DNA of 64,000 bases from SHZL01 sp031362985 (GCA_031362985.1 JANLTO010000018.1:1-64000), one strand, 5' to 3'; positions 49,967 through 60,365 are shown, counted from the first letter of the stretch. Notes: generated by a model from the letters alone, not told the origin. Made by a program: numbers and translations.

Positions 49967-51934
49967 ATGAGCAAGAGCAAGACACCATCGAAGAAGAGTA
50001 AATCGCAAGTTGCACCAGAAACACATGCATTCCAGGCTGAAACACGCCAGGTACTGCAGTTGATGATCAACTCGCTCTATTCCAACAAGGAAATTTTTCT
50101 ACGCGAATTGATTTCCAATGCCTCGGATGCCCTGGACCGGCTGCGATTTGCCAGCTTGCAGGACCCCGGACTGCTCGAAAACAATCCGGATCTGCGCATT
50201 GAAGTGGAAACTGACCGCGAGGCCGGAACCCTGACCATTCGCGATAACGGCATCGGCATGTCCCACGAAGACGTGATGAGCAACCTCGGCACCATTGCCA
50301 GGTCCGGCACGCGGCAATTTCTCGAACAGCTGGCGGAAGATCAAAAATCCGATGCCAGGTTAATCGGGCAATTTGGTGTCGGGTTTTACTCGGCATTCAT
50401 CGTGGCCGAAAAGGTTACGGTATTGACTCGCAAAGCCGGGGACAAATCTGAATTGGGAGTGCGTTGGGAGTCCGACGGGGGCGGCGAATATTCTATCCAG
50501 CCGGAATCCCAGCAGGCGCCTGGCACATCGGTTATTCTGAAATTGAAGCCCGCAGAACAGGAATACCTGGAAAACTGGACTCTTCGCTCCCTGATTCAGC
50601 GCTATTCGGACCACATCGGCTTTCCCATTTTTCTGCGTGACAAACCCAAGGTAGAGCGGGCCAATGACGAAGATGAAGCGGTTGGCGATTCATCCGTCGA
50701 AAAGGGCGCATGGGAACAGGTAAACAAGGCAACAGCCTTGTGGGCTTTGCCAAAAAGTGAGATCAAAGATGACGAGTACAAAGAATTCTACAAGTATCTG
50801 AGCCACGACCTGCAGGATCCTTTGTGCTGGGCCCACAACAAGGTTGAAGGCGCCCAAAGTTATACCACCCTGCTGTATATTCCAAAAAATGCACCCCTGG
50901 ACCTCATGCTGCAGCGTGATGAGCGCAGCGGTGTACGTTTGTATGTCAACCGCGTGTTCATCATGGATGGTGCACAGGCGCTCCTGCCGCATTACCTGCG
51001 ATTCATTCGCGGCATAGTGGATTCGCAGGACCTGCCGTTGAATGTTTCGCGCGAGTTGCTGCAGGAAAATGAACTTGTCGGCAAAATCAGGGCCGCGGTA
51101 GTGCGGCGCAGCCTGGACATGATTGCCCGGCTGGGTAAAGCGGGCGAGGAGTCCTACCTGTCCTTTTACAAGCAGTTTGGGGCCGTGTTAAAGGAAGGGG
51201 TTGTGGAAGATTTTTCCAACCAGGAGCGTATTCTGAAGACTTTGCGTTTCGCTTCCACGCATGATGCATCTGCCGGAGCAATGACTGACCTTGACTCCTA
51301 CCTGGTGCGCATGAAAGCCGAACAAAACTCTATTTACTACATCACGGCGGAACACCACACAGCAGCCAGCAACAGCCCGCACCTGGAAGTGTTTCGCAAG
51401 AACGGGATCGAAGTACTGCTGATGTCAGACCGTGTGGATGAATGGATGATGTCCTACTTGCATGAATATGAGGGAAAGTCATTCCGCAGCGTGGCCAAGG
51501 GCGATATTGACCTGGCTGGAGTACTTGAACAGGAGGAGAAGAAAGCTGACACCGCGGATGGGGCCAGTGGACTAAGTGCAGACTTGCTCACGCGTATTTC
51601 CGCGGCTCTGGATCAGCGGGTGAACGAAGTGCGCTCCAGCCATCGATTGACCGACTCCGCTTCCTGCCTGGTGCTGCAGGAACATGACATGGCACTGCAT
51701 TTACAGAAAATGCTCAAGCAGGCCGGTCAGCATATTCCTGAGTCCAGGCCGATACTCGAGCTGAATCCGACGCATCCACTCGTGACCCGTCTTGCTGCCG
51801 AGGGCGAAGGTGATGCATTTGGCATGCTGTCGCTGCTGTTATATGAACAGGCCTTGCTCTCTGAGGGTGGCACTTTGCCCGACCCGGCCGGGTTCGTGCG
51901 CCGCATCAACACCCTCATGACCGCTAGCACTTAG
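49967..51934 (+). CDS. htpG: Chaperone HtpG (Hsp90)
   Basis: HtpG is the bacterial Hsp90. The ATP-binding N-terminal domain has YSNKEIFLRELISNASDALDRLRF, IRDNGIGM and IGQFGVGFYSAFIVA; the middle domain has the WALPKSEI and NVSRELLQEN segments. From the ATG at 49967 it is 655 residues with an extra Lys/Ser-rich N-terminal stretch (SKSKTPSKKSKSQ) before the usual start. hslR follows 12 bp later. Confidence 0.96.
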   Translation: MSKSKTPSKKSKSQVAPETHAFQAETRQVLQLMINSLYSNKEIFLRELISNASDALDRLRFASLQDPGLLENNPDLRIEVETDREAGTLTIRDNGIGMSHEDVMSNLGTIARSGTRQFLEQLAEDQKSDARLIGQFGVGFYSAFIVAEKVTVLTRKAGDKSELGVRWESDGGGEYSIQPESQQAPGTSVILKLKPAEQEYLENWTLRSLIQRYSDHIGFPIFLRDKPKVERANDEDEAVGDSSVEKGAWEQVNKATALWALPKSEIKDDEYKEFYKYLSHDLQDPLCWAHNKVEGAQSYTTLLYIPKNAPLDLMLQRDERSGVRLYVNRVFIMDGAQALLPHYLRFIRGIVDSQDLPLNVSRELLQENELVGKIRAAVVRRSLDMIARLGKAGEESYLSFYKQFGAVLKEGVVEDFSNQERILKTLRFASTHDASAGAMTDLDSYLVRMKAEQNSIYYITAEHHTAASNSPHLEVFRKNGIEVLLMSDRVDEWMMSYLHEYEGKSFRSVAKGDIDLAGVLEQEEKKADTADGASGLSADLLTRISAALDQRVNEVRSSHRLTDSASCLVLQEHDMALHLQKMLKQAGQHIPESRPILELNPTHPLVTRLAAEGEGDAFGMLSLLLYEQALLSEGGTLPDPAGFVRRINTLMTAST

Positions 51935-51946
51935 TGGCCTGTAGCG

Positions 51947-52333
51947 GTGAGTGAAGGCGTCCGGCTTGACAAATGGTTATGGGCGGCGCGTTTTTTCAAG
52001 ACCCGCTCGCTGGCGCGTGACGAGGTGGCCGGTGGCAAGGTTCACCTCGAAGGGCACAGGGTCAAGCCGGGCAGGCTGGTCAAAGCAGGCGATCACCTCA
52101 GTATCACGCGTGGCGAGGACGTGTTTGAAATCACTGTTAATGTGACGACAGACCGTCGCGGTTCGGCCAGCGAAGCGCGGCAATTCTACAGCGAAGATGA
52201 GGCCAGTTCCCGGCGCCGGGAGCTTGCCGCAGAGCAACGCAGACTGGAGCAATCTGCCCGGGCTGAGCCGTCCAGGCGTCCGGACAAGCGCGAACGCCGT
52301 CAGATCATTGGCTTCATTCGCAGCAAGGACTAG
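51947..52333 (+). CDS. hslR: Hsp15-type S4-domain RNA-binding protein
   Basis: Hsp15 rescues 50S subunits carrying nascent chains after heat shock. The 128-residue protein starts at GTG 51947. It has an S4 domain at the N terminus (VRLDKWLWAARFFKTRSLARDEVAGGKVHLEGHRVKPGRLVKAGD) and a basic C-terminal tail rich in Arg and Lys. Its place directly after htpG fits joint heat-shock control, although I see no sigma32 promoter. Confidence 0.92.
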   Translation: MSEGVRLDKWLWAARFFKTRSLARDEVAGGKVHLEGHRVKPGRLVKAGDHLSITRGEDVFEITVNVTTDRRGSASEARQFYSEDEASSRRRELAAEQRRLEQSARAEPSRRPDKRERRQIIGFIRSKD

Positions 52334-52342
52334 CCGCTTTAT

Positions 52343-54943
52343 TCAATTGCTGGCGCCGGGTTCTACAGCCTGGGATTTCAGCTCATACAACATTTCCAGG
52401 GCTTGTCTGGGCGAAAGTGTGTCGAGGTCCAGCCCCGACAACCGTTCGCGCAAGGGGTCTGGAACCGAAGACTTCTGCTCAGGTATTTTGCTGTCGGCAG
52501 CCTGATCGAACAGCGCCAGTTGAGGGGAATCTGCCCGCTGTTGTTTTTCCAGTTCAGCCAGGTGTCGGCGCGCGTGTTCCAATACTGCGCGCGGGATTCC
52601 GGCCAACGCGGCAACCTGCAGGCCGTAGCTCTGGCTGGCCGGGCCGTCCTGGACCGAATGCAAAAATACAATACTGTCCTTGTGCTCAACGGCATCCAGA
52701 TGCACGTTGGCCACGCCATTTTCCTGCTCTGATAGCCGCGTCAACTCAAAGTAGTGCGTGGCGAACAGGCAGTAAGCCCTGACCTTGCGTGCGAGAAACA
52801 CCGCACATGCCCAGGCCAGCGCCAGCCCGTCGTAGGTGCTCGTGCCGCGGCCAATTTCATCCATCAGCACCAGGCTATCGGGGGTCGCATTGTGCAGGAT
52901 ATTGGCGGTCTCCGACATTTCCACCATAAAGGTGGATCGCCCTCCCGCGAGGTCATCTCCCGCACCGATGCGGGTAAATATCCTGTCCACCGGCCCGATC
53001 CTCGCACTCGCGGCGGGAACCCAACTGCCTGCATGGGCCAGCAACACGATCAAGGCGGTCTGCCGCATATAGGTCGACTTGCCGCCCATGTTCGGGCCGG
53101 TGATGATGAGCATGCGGCGCTCTTCATCAAGTTCAAGATCATTTGGCGTAAAAGGCTGATGTTGAAGTATTTCAACCACTGGATGCCGGCCGGAAACGAT
53201 GTGCAGACCACGTTCGGAGGAAAACTCCGGTGGCAAAAATTTCAAAGCCTGGGCGCGCTCGGTAAAAGTGCACAGCACATCCAGTCGTGCAATGCTGCGA
53301 GCAATAGCCTGTAAGGGCCCTAAATCGTTCTGCAGTAATTCCATCAGCCCTGAGTAGCAGGCTTTTTCACGCGCCAGTGCCCGCTCACGGCTGGACAGAA
53401 CCTGGTCTTCAAATGTCTTGAGCTCCACAGTCGTGTAGCGTTCTGCTGATTTCAGGGTTTGCTTGCGCGAGTAAGCCGGCGGAGCCAGGTGCTGCTGGGC
53501 ATTCGTTATCTCGATGAAATAACCGTGAACCCGGTTGTAGCCGACTTTCAGGCTGGCTATGCCCGTCAGTTCGCGCTGACTTTGCTCGTACTGGTCGAGA
53601 AAGCCACTGGCATTTTCCGACAGGGCGCGCAGCCGGTCCAGTTCGTCGTCATAACCCGTGGCAATAACACCCCCGTCACGAATCAAGACCGGGGGCTCCT
53701 CAATCAATGCCCGGGCCAGCAGCGCGAGCAGGCCAGGCATGCCGGAAAGCGGCCCTGCAAGCTCCCGGGTCAAGGGGTGCGGCCCCCCGTTCAAGGCAGT
53801 ATCAAGATCGGGCATTAATGCGAGGGCATTGCGCAGGGTGATCAAATCGCGTGGCCGGGCCGAGCTCAGCGCGATCCGGGAAAGAATTCGTTCAATGTCA
53901 CCAACACCGCGCAGAATTTTTCGCACCTTATGGTGTGTTTCACTGATCATCAACTCGGCAATGGCTTCTTGCCTGCTCTTGACCAGGGATTGGTTGCGCA
54001 CCGGATTTCCAATCCAGCGCCGCAGCAGACGCCCCCCCATTGCGGTTATTGAGGTGTCCATGACCCCCACCAGCGAGGCATCAATGCTACCACCCAGACT
54101 GTGGTCGATTTCCAAATTGCGTCGACTGACGGCGTCCAGGTGCACAAATTCCTCTGCCAGTTCAAGGCGAATGCTGCGCAGGTGGGGCAGGGCGGCTTTT
54201 TGCATTTCCTGTACGTAGTCGAGCAACACACCAGCCGCGATCACCGCTGCGGGTAAATCTTCTATGCCAAAACCACTGAGGTCCCTGGTTTGGAACTGTT
54301 CCCGTAATAGCGTGCCGGCTTGTTTGCGGTCAAATTTCCAGGCCGGTCGATGGCGGGTTTTTTCAGCGAACCCGCGCAGGGGGCTTGCGCCTTCAGCAAC
54401 CAGCAACTCGGCCGGGGCCAGGCGTTGCAGTTGTGATTCCAGGTCCAGGTCGCCCGCGAGCAAGCGCACTCTGAAACGGCCGGAAGACAAATCCAGCCAT
54501 GCAATGGCGCTCTGTTTCTGACTGCTAGCCAGCGCTGCCAGCACGTTGTCCACACGAGCATCCAGTAACGCCTCTTCGGTGACGGTACCTGGAGTAATAA
54601 TACGTACCACCTTGCGCTCGACCAGGGCCTTTCCTGCAACCGGCTCGCTGACCTGTTCGCAAATTGCCGCTGATTCACCGTGGCGCACCAGGCGCTTCAG
54701 GTAGTTGTCGATGGCGTGATAGGGCACTCCGGCCATTGGAATCGGGGAACCGGCTGATTCGCCCCGGCTGGTCAGTGTTATGTCCAGCAGGCGGGCAGCT
54801 TTGCGCGCGTCTTCGTAGAATAATTCGTAAAAATCACCCATGCGAAAGAACAGCAAGGTATGCGGATGCTCCGCCTTGATGCCCAGGTATTGCTGCATCA
54901 GGGGTGTGTGGCTGGACAGTTCGGGAGTCACGGATGAGGACAT
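52343..54943 (-). CDS. mutS: DNA mismatch repair protein MutS
   Basis: MutS recognises mismatches and starts methyl-directed repair. At 866 residues it is full length. The mismatch-reading motif is FFRMGDFYELFYEDA (Phe and Glu of F-x-E). The ATPase has Walker A GPNMGGKSTYMRQTALI, the DDLAGGRSTFMVEM segment and VLMDEIGRGTSTYDG. The end contains a beta-clamp/tetramerisation-type tail. It is convergent with hslR and divergent from pncC. Confidence 0.97.
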   Translation of the reverse strand: MSSSVTPELSSHTPLMQQYLGIKAEHPHTLLFFRMGDFYELFYEDARKAARLLDITLTSRGESAGSPIPMAGVPYHAIDNYLKRLVRHGESAAICEQVSEPVAGKALVERKVVRIITPGTVTEEALLDARVDNVLAALASSQKQSAIAWLDLSSGRFRVRLLAGDLDLESQLQRLAPAELLVAEGASPLRGFAEKTRHRPAWKFDRKQAGTLLREQFQTRDLSGFGIEDLPAAVIAAGVLLDYVQEMQKAALPHLRSIRLELAEEFVHLDAVSRRNLEIDHSLGGSIDASLVGVMDTSITAMGGRLLRRWIGNPVRNQSLVKSRQEAIAELMISETHHKVRKILRGVGDIERILSRIALSSARPRDLITLRNALALMPDLDTALNGGPHPLTRELAGPLSGMPGLLALLARALIEEPPVLIRDGGVIATGYDDELDRLRALSENASGFLDQYEQSQRELTGIASLKVGYNRVHGYFIEITNAQQHLAPPAYSRKQTLKSAERYTTVELKTFEDQVLSSRERALAREKACYSGLMELLQNDLGPLQAIARSIARLDVLCTFTERAQALKFLPPEFSSERGLHIVSGRHPVVEILQHQPFTPNDLELDEERRMLIITGPNMGGKSTYMRQTALIVLLAHAGSWVPAASARIGPVDRIFTRIGAGDDLAGGRSTFMVEMSETANILHNATPDSLVLMDEIGRGTSTYDGLALAWACAVFLARKVRAYCLFATHYFELTRLSEQENGVANVHLDAVEHKDSIVFLHSVQDGPASQSYGLQVAALAGIPRAVLEHARRHLAELEKQQRADSPQLALFDQAADSKIPEQKSSVPDPLRERLSGLDLDTLSPRQALEMLYELKSQAVEPGASN

Positions 54944-55089
54944 CCGCCCAAGTGTAGCGCAAGCGGCCCACAGTCAGAAGTTGAACCTGCGTGAAGTGGC
55001 ACAAGGAGCCAGTGCGCGATCGGGTTACAATGCACTTGCCGGCCGGAGTGCGCGGCCGGCTGGAGGAGTGCAGGCCGCTTTGGTGAACC

Positions 55090-55596
55090 ATGATTGAGCA
55101 GGAAATCGATAACACGCTGCAACACTTGGCCGGGGTACTGACCGCAAAGGGATGGCTGATGGCCGCCGCGGAGTCCTGCACCGGTGGTTGGGTGGCCAAG
55201 TGCTGCACGGATCGCGCAGGGAGTTCCGTCTGGTTTGATCGCGGCTTCATTACCTACAGTAACCGTGCAAAAACGGACATGCTGGGGGTCGAGACCTCGG
55301 ATTTGCTGCGACACGGTGCGGTGAGCGAGATCGTGGCAGAGCAGATGGCGCAAGGTGCGCTTGATTCTGCCGGGGTGGATGCAAGCCTGGCCATAACAGG
55401 TGTTGCGGGACCGGATGGCGGTACGCAGGAAAAACCTGTCGGCACCGTCTGGTTCGCCTGGCTTGTTCGCGGCAAAGGAGTGCGCACCGAGTGCGCCCGG
55501 TTCGAGGGTAGCCGCGATAGCATTCGCCACCAATCGGTTCTGCGTGCTTTGCAAGGCATGTTGCAGTTGGTGTGTGATGATAGTTCCAGCCGCTGA
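55090..55596 (+). CDS. pncC: Nicotinamide-nucleotide amidohydrolase (CinA C-terminal domain)
   Basis: PncC deamidates NMN for NAD recycling. The 168-residue product is a stand-alone CinA C-terminal domain with MAAAESCTGGWVAKCCTD, ITYSNRAKTDMLGV and the GVAGPDGGTQEKPVGTVWFAW signature. It lies between mutS and recA, the usual place in gammaproteobacteria. An inverted repeat (GCCGGCC 55038-55044 / GGCCGGC 55054-55060) lies upstream. Confidence 0.93.
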   Translation: MIEQEIDNTLQHLAGVLTAKGWLMAAAESCTGGWVAKCCTDRAGSSVWFDRGFITYSNRAKTDMLGVETSDLLRHGAVSEIVAEQMAQGALDSAGVDASLAITGVAGPDGGTQEKPVGTVWFAWLVRGKGVRTECARFEGSRDSIRHQSVLRALQGMLQLVCDDSSSR

Positions 55597-55916
55597 GGTG
55601 TTATCGCGATTTGAGAATCCGGTCGTGCACAATGTACTTCGTCAGGCCAGCAGTTCAGCCAACCCGGCGCTCTGACCCCTCTTCCGTCGGTCGGATACCC
55701 GGCTGGCCGTAGGAAATCGCTGTTGCAGGCATCCTGGAGCAGAAGCGCTGCTGAGGGCTATGTCATAATTGGTCACTGGAGTGAAGGTCAAAGAAATGGG
55801 GGGTAACGGAATGGGTGTAATCACGATTGACCTTGAAGTGGATGGTGTTATTGGAATTGGTGTTAGCGGGATTCGGGTTTTCCGGCATGGGTGATAAAAA
55901 AATCAGGAGAGGAAGC
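55597..55916 (+). other. Intergenic region upstream of recA
   Basis: This 320 bp contains no E. coli-type SOS box (CTGT-N8-ACAG) that I can find on either strand. A frame of about 32 codons starting at 55797 ends just before recA and is Gly/Val/Ile-rich. It lacks a ribosome-binding site, and I do not treat it as a gene. Confidence 0.5.
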
Positions 55917-56963
55917 GTGGACGACAACAGAAAACAAGCACTATCGGCGGCATTGACACAGATCGAACGCCAGTTTGGCAAAGGCGCAATCATGCGCATG
56001 GGGGATGGTACAGCGGGGCATGGGGTACAGGTGGTGTCCACCGGTTCGCTGACCCTGGACCTGGCGCTGGGTATAGGTGGTCTGCCACGGGGCCGTGTTT
56101 CCGAAATTTATGGCCCTGAATCCAGCGGCAAAACAACGCTGGCCTTGCAGGTGATCGCCCAATGCCAGAAGCTGGGTGGCACAGCCGCGTTTGTGGATGC
56201 GGAACATGCGCTCGATCCACTGTATGCCGCAAAACTGGGTGTTAATGTTGAAGACTTGCTGGTTTCCCAGCCGGATACCGGGGAACAGGCCCTGGAAATT
56301 ACCGACATGCTGGTGCGCTCCGGTGCCGTCGACATCGTGGTGGTTGACTCGGTGGCTGCTCTGACCCCCAAGGCCGAAATCGAAGGTGACATGGGTGATT
56401 CCCACATGGGTTTACACGCCCGCCTGATGTCGCAAGCCTTACGTAAGTTGACGGCCAACATCAATCGCTCCAACTGCATGGTTGTTTTCATCAACCAGAT
56501 CCGCATGAAAATTGGCGTCATGTTCGGCAGTCCGGAGACCACAACCGGTGGCAATGCCTTGAAATTCTACGCATCCATCCGAATCGACATCCGGCGCATT
56601 GGTGCATTGAAAAAGGGCGATGAAATCATCGGCAACCAGACCCGGGTCAAGGTCGTCAAAAACAAATTAGCCCCGCCGTTCAAACAGGCTGAATTCGAAA
56701 TTCTTTACGGCGAGGGCATTTCGCGTGAAGGCGAACTGATCGAACTGGGCGTGATACACAACATCATCGACAAGTCGGGCGCCTGGTACACCTATAAGGG
56801 TGACCGTATCGGGCAGGGGAAGGAAAACGTGCGGCAGTTCCTGAAAGACAATCCGGCCATGGCAGCGGAGATTGATACCCGTCTACGCACCGAACTACTG
56901 CCTGGCAGCAGTGCATCTGCCAAGGATGATGACGTACCGGCGGATGAGGAAGTTGAATCCTGA
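55917..56963 (+). CDS. recA: Recombinase RecA
   Basis: RecA forms the strand-exchange filament and triggers LexA cleavage. The GTG at 55917, preceded by AGGAGAGGAA, gives MDDNRKQALSAALTQIERQFGKGAIM, the normal N terminus. Walker A GPESSGKT is at 66-73; the MAW-type QPDTGEQALEI and the NQIRMKIGVMFGSPETTTGG loop 2 region are intact. It has 348 residues with an acidic C terminus. recX overlaps its 3' end. Confidence 0.97.
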   Translation: MDDNRKQALSAALTQIERQFGKGAIMRMGDGTAGHGVQVVSTGSLTLDLALGIGGLPRGRVSEIYGPESSGKTTLALQVIAQCQKLGGTAAFVDAEHALDPLYAAKLGVNVEDLLVSQPDTGEQALEITDMLVRSGAVDIVVVDSVAALTPKAEIEGDMGDSHMGLHARLMSQALRKLTANINRSNCMVVFINQIRMKIGVMFGSPETTTGGNALKFYASIRIDIRRIGALKKGDEIIGNQTRVKVVKNKLAPPFKQAEFEILYGEGISREGELIELGVIHNIIDKSGAWYTYKGDRIGQGKENVRQFLKDNPAMAAEIDTRLRTELLPGSSASAKDDDVPADEEVES

Positions 56964-57453
56964 TCAAAAGGTGTCCAGCGAGCCAGGAACGGGTAGTCCA
57001 TCGCAGAGTGAAATGAGGGGTTTCGCCGGGCTGTTGTTAGCCCGGCGTGACTATGCCGTGCTGGAGCTGCAGGCCCGCCTGTTAAAAAAATGGGCAGGGG
57101 CCGAAGGTATTGAACCCCTTGTTGCGACTTTCATCGCCACCCTGCAAACGGAGGGGGCTCTCTCTGATGAGCGGTTCACCGCTGCTTTTGTCCGTTCCCG
57201 CTGCCAGCGCCACCAGGGCCCGTTAAAGATCCGGGCAGAGCTGCGTCAGCGACGCGTGCCTGAACATCTCATTGAGAGCAATTTGCAGGATTCCGCAGAG
57301 GAATGGGTTCCGTTGGCGGCGCGCTGGTTATCGCGTCAGCATGGTGAGCTCCTGGATTTCGCCGGCCGGGCCAAATACTACCGCAGGTTGGTGAACCGGG
57401 GGTTTAGCCATCAACAGGCCATGGCAGCTTTGCAATTGTGTTTAACGCATTAA
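56947..57453 (+). CDS. recX: RecA regulator RecX
   Basis: RecX caps and inhibits RecA filaments. The product of about 168 residues has the three-helix repeats of the family: ALLARRDYAVLELQARL-like, LSDERFTAAFVRSRCQRHQGPLKIRAELRQRRV and KYYRRLVNRGFSHQQAMAAL. The ATG at 56947 overlaps the recA end by 17 bp; an ATG at 57013 (MRGFAGLLLARRDY) is also reasonable and gives a more typical length. Confidence 0.88.
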   Translation, partial: RKLNPDQKVSSEPGTGSPSQSEMRGFAGLLLARRDYAVLELQARLLKKWAGAEGIEPLVATFIATLQTEGALSDERFTAAFVRSRCQRHQGPLKIRAELRQRRVPEHLIESNLQDSAEEWVPLAARWLSRQHGELLDFAGRAKYYRRLVNRGFSHQQAMAALQLCLTH

Positions 57454-57566
57454 GCCCCAACTGTGGCTCTGAACGCATTGCCGGAACGATCAGGAGTGCA
57501 ATTTCCGGCCGGTAATTAGGTACACTTCCGCTTTCACCCTTTCTCGGATTTAAAGGCATACACAGC

Positions 57567-60212
57567 ATGAAGGCCACGGGCAAGTCGACGGCGGACATTC
57601 GCCAGCAATTCCTGGATTTTTTTACCGGCAAGGAGCATGTTGCCGTAGCTTCCAGCCCGCTCGTGCCGGCTAATGACCCGACCCTGCTGTTTACCAATGC
57701 CGGTATGGTGCAATTCAAAGATGTGTTCCTCGGCGCGGAAAAGCGACCCTACAAAAGAGCCGTTTCCTCGCAGCGTTGCGTGCGTGCCGGTGGCAAACAC
57801 AACGACCTGGACCAGGTGGGTTATACCGCACGGCACCACACCTTCTTTGAAATGCTGGGCAATTTCAGTTTTGGAGATTACTTCAAACAGGACGCAATCC
57901 GGTATGCCTGGGAATTACTCACCGGCGTTTTCGCGCTGGATGCAGAGCGATTGTGGGTAACGGTTTATCACACCGATGATGAAGCCTGGACCATATGGGC
58001 AAACGATGTGGGCGTTCCCGCCAGTCGTATCATCCGCATTGGCGATAAACCAGGTGGCCGCGAGTTTGAAAGCGATAATTTCTGGGCCATGGGTGATACT
58101 GGCCCCTGTGGTCCCTGCACCGAGATTTTCTATGACCATGGCGCAGATGTTGCCGGCGGCCCACCGGGTTCTGTTAACCAGGATGGCGACCGCTACATTG
58201 AAATCTGGAACCTGGTTTTTATGCAGTTTGACCGCGCTACTGACGGGACTATGGTGCCGCTTCCCAAGCCCTGTGTTGATACCGGCATGGGATTGGAGCG
58301 AATCTCCGCCGTGCTGCAGGGCGTGCACAGCAACTACGAGATTGACCTGTTCCAGGCATTGATCAAGGCGGCGGCAAAAGTAACCGGGTGCAAAAACCCC
58401 GGTGACAAGTCCTTGAACGTGATTGCGGATCACATTCGGGCCTGTGCCTTCCTGATCATGGATGGTGTGCTTCCATCCCGGGATGGGCGCGGCTACGTTC
58501 TGCGGCGCATTATCCGTCGCGCTGTCCGGCACGGCTACAAACTGGGCCAGCGGCAGCCGTTTTTCAGTCGCATGGTGCCTGCCCTGGTCGGCCAGATGGG
58601 CAAGGCCTATCCTGAACTCAAGCAGCGGCAGGGCCAGATCGAGGCGGTCCTGCTCGACGAAGAGGAGCGCTTTTCGCGCACCCTGGATGCGGGCATGGGC
58701 ATCCTGCAACAGGTGATAGAAAAATCCGACCGGGAAATAGATGGCAGCACTGCGTTCCTGCTGTACGACACCTATGGCTTTCCTTTGGATCTGACCCAGG
58801 ACATCGCACGTGAACACGGCCTTGCCGTGGACCAGGACGGGTTTGACCGGGAGATGGCTCACCAGCAGGAACGCGGACGCTCATCCGGTCAGTTTGCGCA
58901 ACAATCGCAAATTTCCGCGGAAATTATTGCTAGCCTGCCTGCGACGGTGTTTCTTGGGTACGAACAGATCGCAACAGAGGACGTGCGGGTGGTTGGCATT
59001 ATTACCGATGGCGGTTTGGCCGACACTCTCCAGGCGGGTGATGAGGCCGTTGTTTTCCTCGACCGCACGCCTTTTTATGCCGAGTCCGGTGGCCAGGTTG
59101 GCGATACCGGAATCCTCAAGGGCGATGGCTTTGAGTTTAGCGTCAACGACACGGTAAAAACTGCCGGCGTGTTTTTTGGCCATATTGGGGTGCTCACGTC
59201 CGGTCGCATGGCTGCTGGAACAGCGGTTGTGGCAACCGTTGATGCAGACCGGCGACAGGCCATAGTCCTGCACCATTCGGCAACCCACCTTTTGCACGCG
59301 GCGCTCAAACAGGTGCTGGGCAAGCACGTAGAGCAAAGAGGATCACTGGTCGCCCCGGACCACTTCAGGTTCGACTTTACCCACCCGCGGGCAGTAACTG
59401 TTGCGGAAATCCGCGAGATTGAGCTGCTGGTAAATCGGGAAATACGCTCCAATCCCGCCGCAAAAGTTGAAGTCATGGATATGGAAAGCGCACTTAAGAC
59501 CGGCGCAACAGCCTTGTTTGGCGAGAAATACGGGGACCGGGTGCGGGTAATGCAGTTTGGTGATTTTTCCATTGAGCTTTGTGGCGGCACCCACGTCCAT
59601 CGGGTGGGCGACATCGGGCAGTTCAAGATTGTCGAGGAATCGGCCATAGCTTCGGGCATTCGCCGTATTGTGGGTGTGGCCGGGGAGCCTGCCGTCAGCT
59701 GGATCCAGACCATGGAGGAGCGCATCAGGCAGGTGGCCGGCGTGCTTAAAGTAGCTCCTGATTCCGTGGATGAACGGGTGAAGCAACTGCTGGACCGCAA
59801 CCGCTCTCTGGAAAAAGACCTGGATGAATTGAAGGCCAGAATGGCCACGGCCAGTGGTAATGAACTCACTGGCAAAGCGGTTGAAATCAACGGTGTGAAA
59901 GTGCTTGCAGCCGGTTTGGGCAATGTCGATGCAGCGGCTATGCGCAAGATGATAGATCAGCTTCGAAACCAGTTAGGTTCTTCAGTGGTCGTGCTGGCAG
60001 GCACGGAATCCGGCACGGTGCGGGTCGCGGTGGGCGTAAGCAAAGATTTGATTGCTCGGATTCAAGCGGGCAATCTGGTAAACTTCTTGGCGCAGCAAGT
60101 TGGGGGTAAAGGAGGCGGGCGCCCGGATTTCGCACAGGCGGGCGGTTCCCAGCCGGAAAATTTGGAAAAAGCCCTGGCTTCAGTAAGCCAGTGGGTGAAA
60201 GACAACACCTGA
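57567..60212 (+). CDS. alaS: Alanyl-tRNA synthetase
   Basis: AlaS charges tRNA-Ala and edits Ser/Gly mischarging. It is 881 residues: catalytic class II core (FTNAGMVQFKDVFLG; RCVRAGGKHNDLDQVGYTARHHTFFEMLGNFSFGDYFK), editing domain with zinc ligands in HSATHLLHAAL and CGGTHVHRVGDIG, and a C-Ala domain ending GGKGGGRPDFAQAGG. It follows recX and precedes csrA, the conserved order. Confidence 0.97.
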   Translation: MKATGKSTADIRQQFLDFFTGKEHVAVASSPLVPANDPTLLFTNAGMVQFKDVFLGAEKRPYKRAVSSQRCVRAGGKHNDLDQVGYTARHHTFFEMLGNFSFGDYFKQDAIRYAWELLTGVFALDAERLWVTVYHTDDEAWTIWANDVGVPASRIIRIGDKPGGREFESDNFWAMGDTGPCGPCTEIFYDHGADVAGGPPGSVNQDGDRYIEIWNLVFMQFDRATDGTMVPLPKPCVDTGMGLERISAVLQGVHSNYEIDLFQALIKAAAKVTGCKNPGDKSLNVIADHIRACAFLIMDGVLPSRDGRGYVLRRIIRRAVRHGYKLGQRQPFFSRMVPALVGQMGKAYPELKQRQGQIEAVLLDEEERFSRTLDAGMGILQQVIEKSDREIDGSTAFLLYDTYGFPLDLTQDIAREHGLAVDQDGFDREMAHQQERGRSSGQFAQQSQISAEIIASLPATVFLGYEQIATEDVRVVGIITDGGLADTLQAGDEAVVFLDRTPFYAESGGQVGDTGILKGDGFEFSVNDTVKTAGVFFGHIGVLTSGRMAAGTAVVATVDADRRQAIVLHHSATHLLHAALKQVLGKHVEQRGSLVAPDHFRFDFTHPRAVTVAEIREIELLVNREIRSNPAAKVEVMDMESALKTGATALFGEKYGDRVRVMQFGDFSIELCGGTHVHRVGDIGQFKIVEESAIASGIRRIVGVAGEPAVSWIQTMEERIRQVAGVLKVAPDSVDERVKQLLDRNRSLEKDLDELKARMATASGNELTGKAVEINGVKVLAAGLGNVDAAAMRKMIDQLRNQLGSSVVVLAGTESGTVRVAVGVSKDLIARIQAGNLVNFLAQQVGGKGGGRPDFAQAGGSQPENLEKALASVSQWVKDNT

Positions 60213-60365
60213 CTAGTGGGGTCAGGGATTAAACGTGAAAGGTGCACTGCATGCCACGAGATGGCTTGGAGCTGTGTTCTGATCGTCTCGCAAAGATTGT
60301 GTAGTGGCGAACAAGATCAATAATTAGCGGACGCATGAAGTGTCCTGAACCAGAGGAAGGTTGGC

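Noticed and set aside
55797..55894. 32-codon leader peptide gene before recA
   Set aside because: No ribosome-binding site, low-complexity Gly/Val/Ile content and no known precedent; it may be chance.
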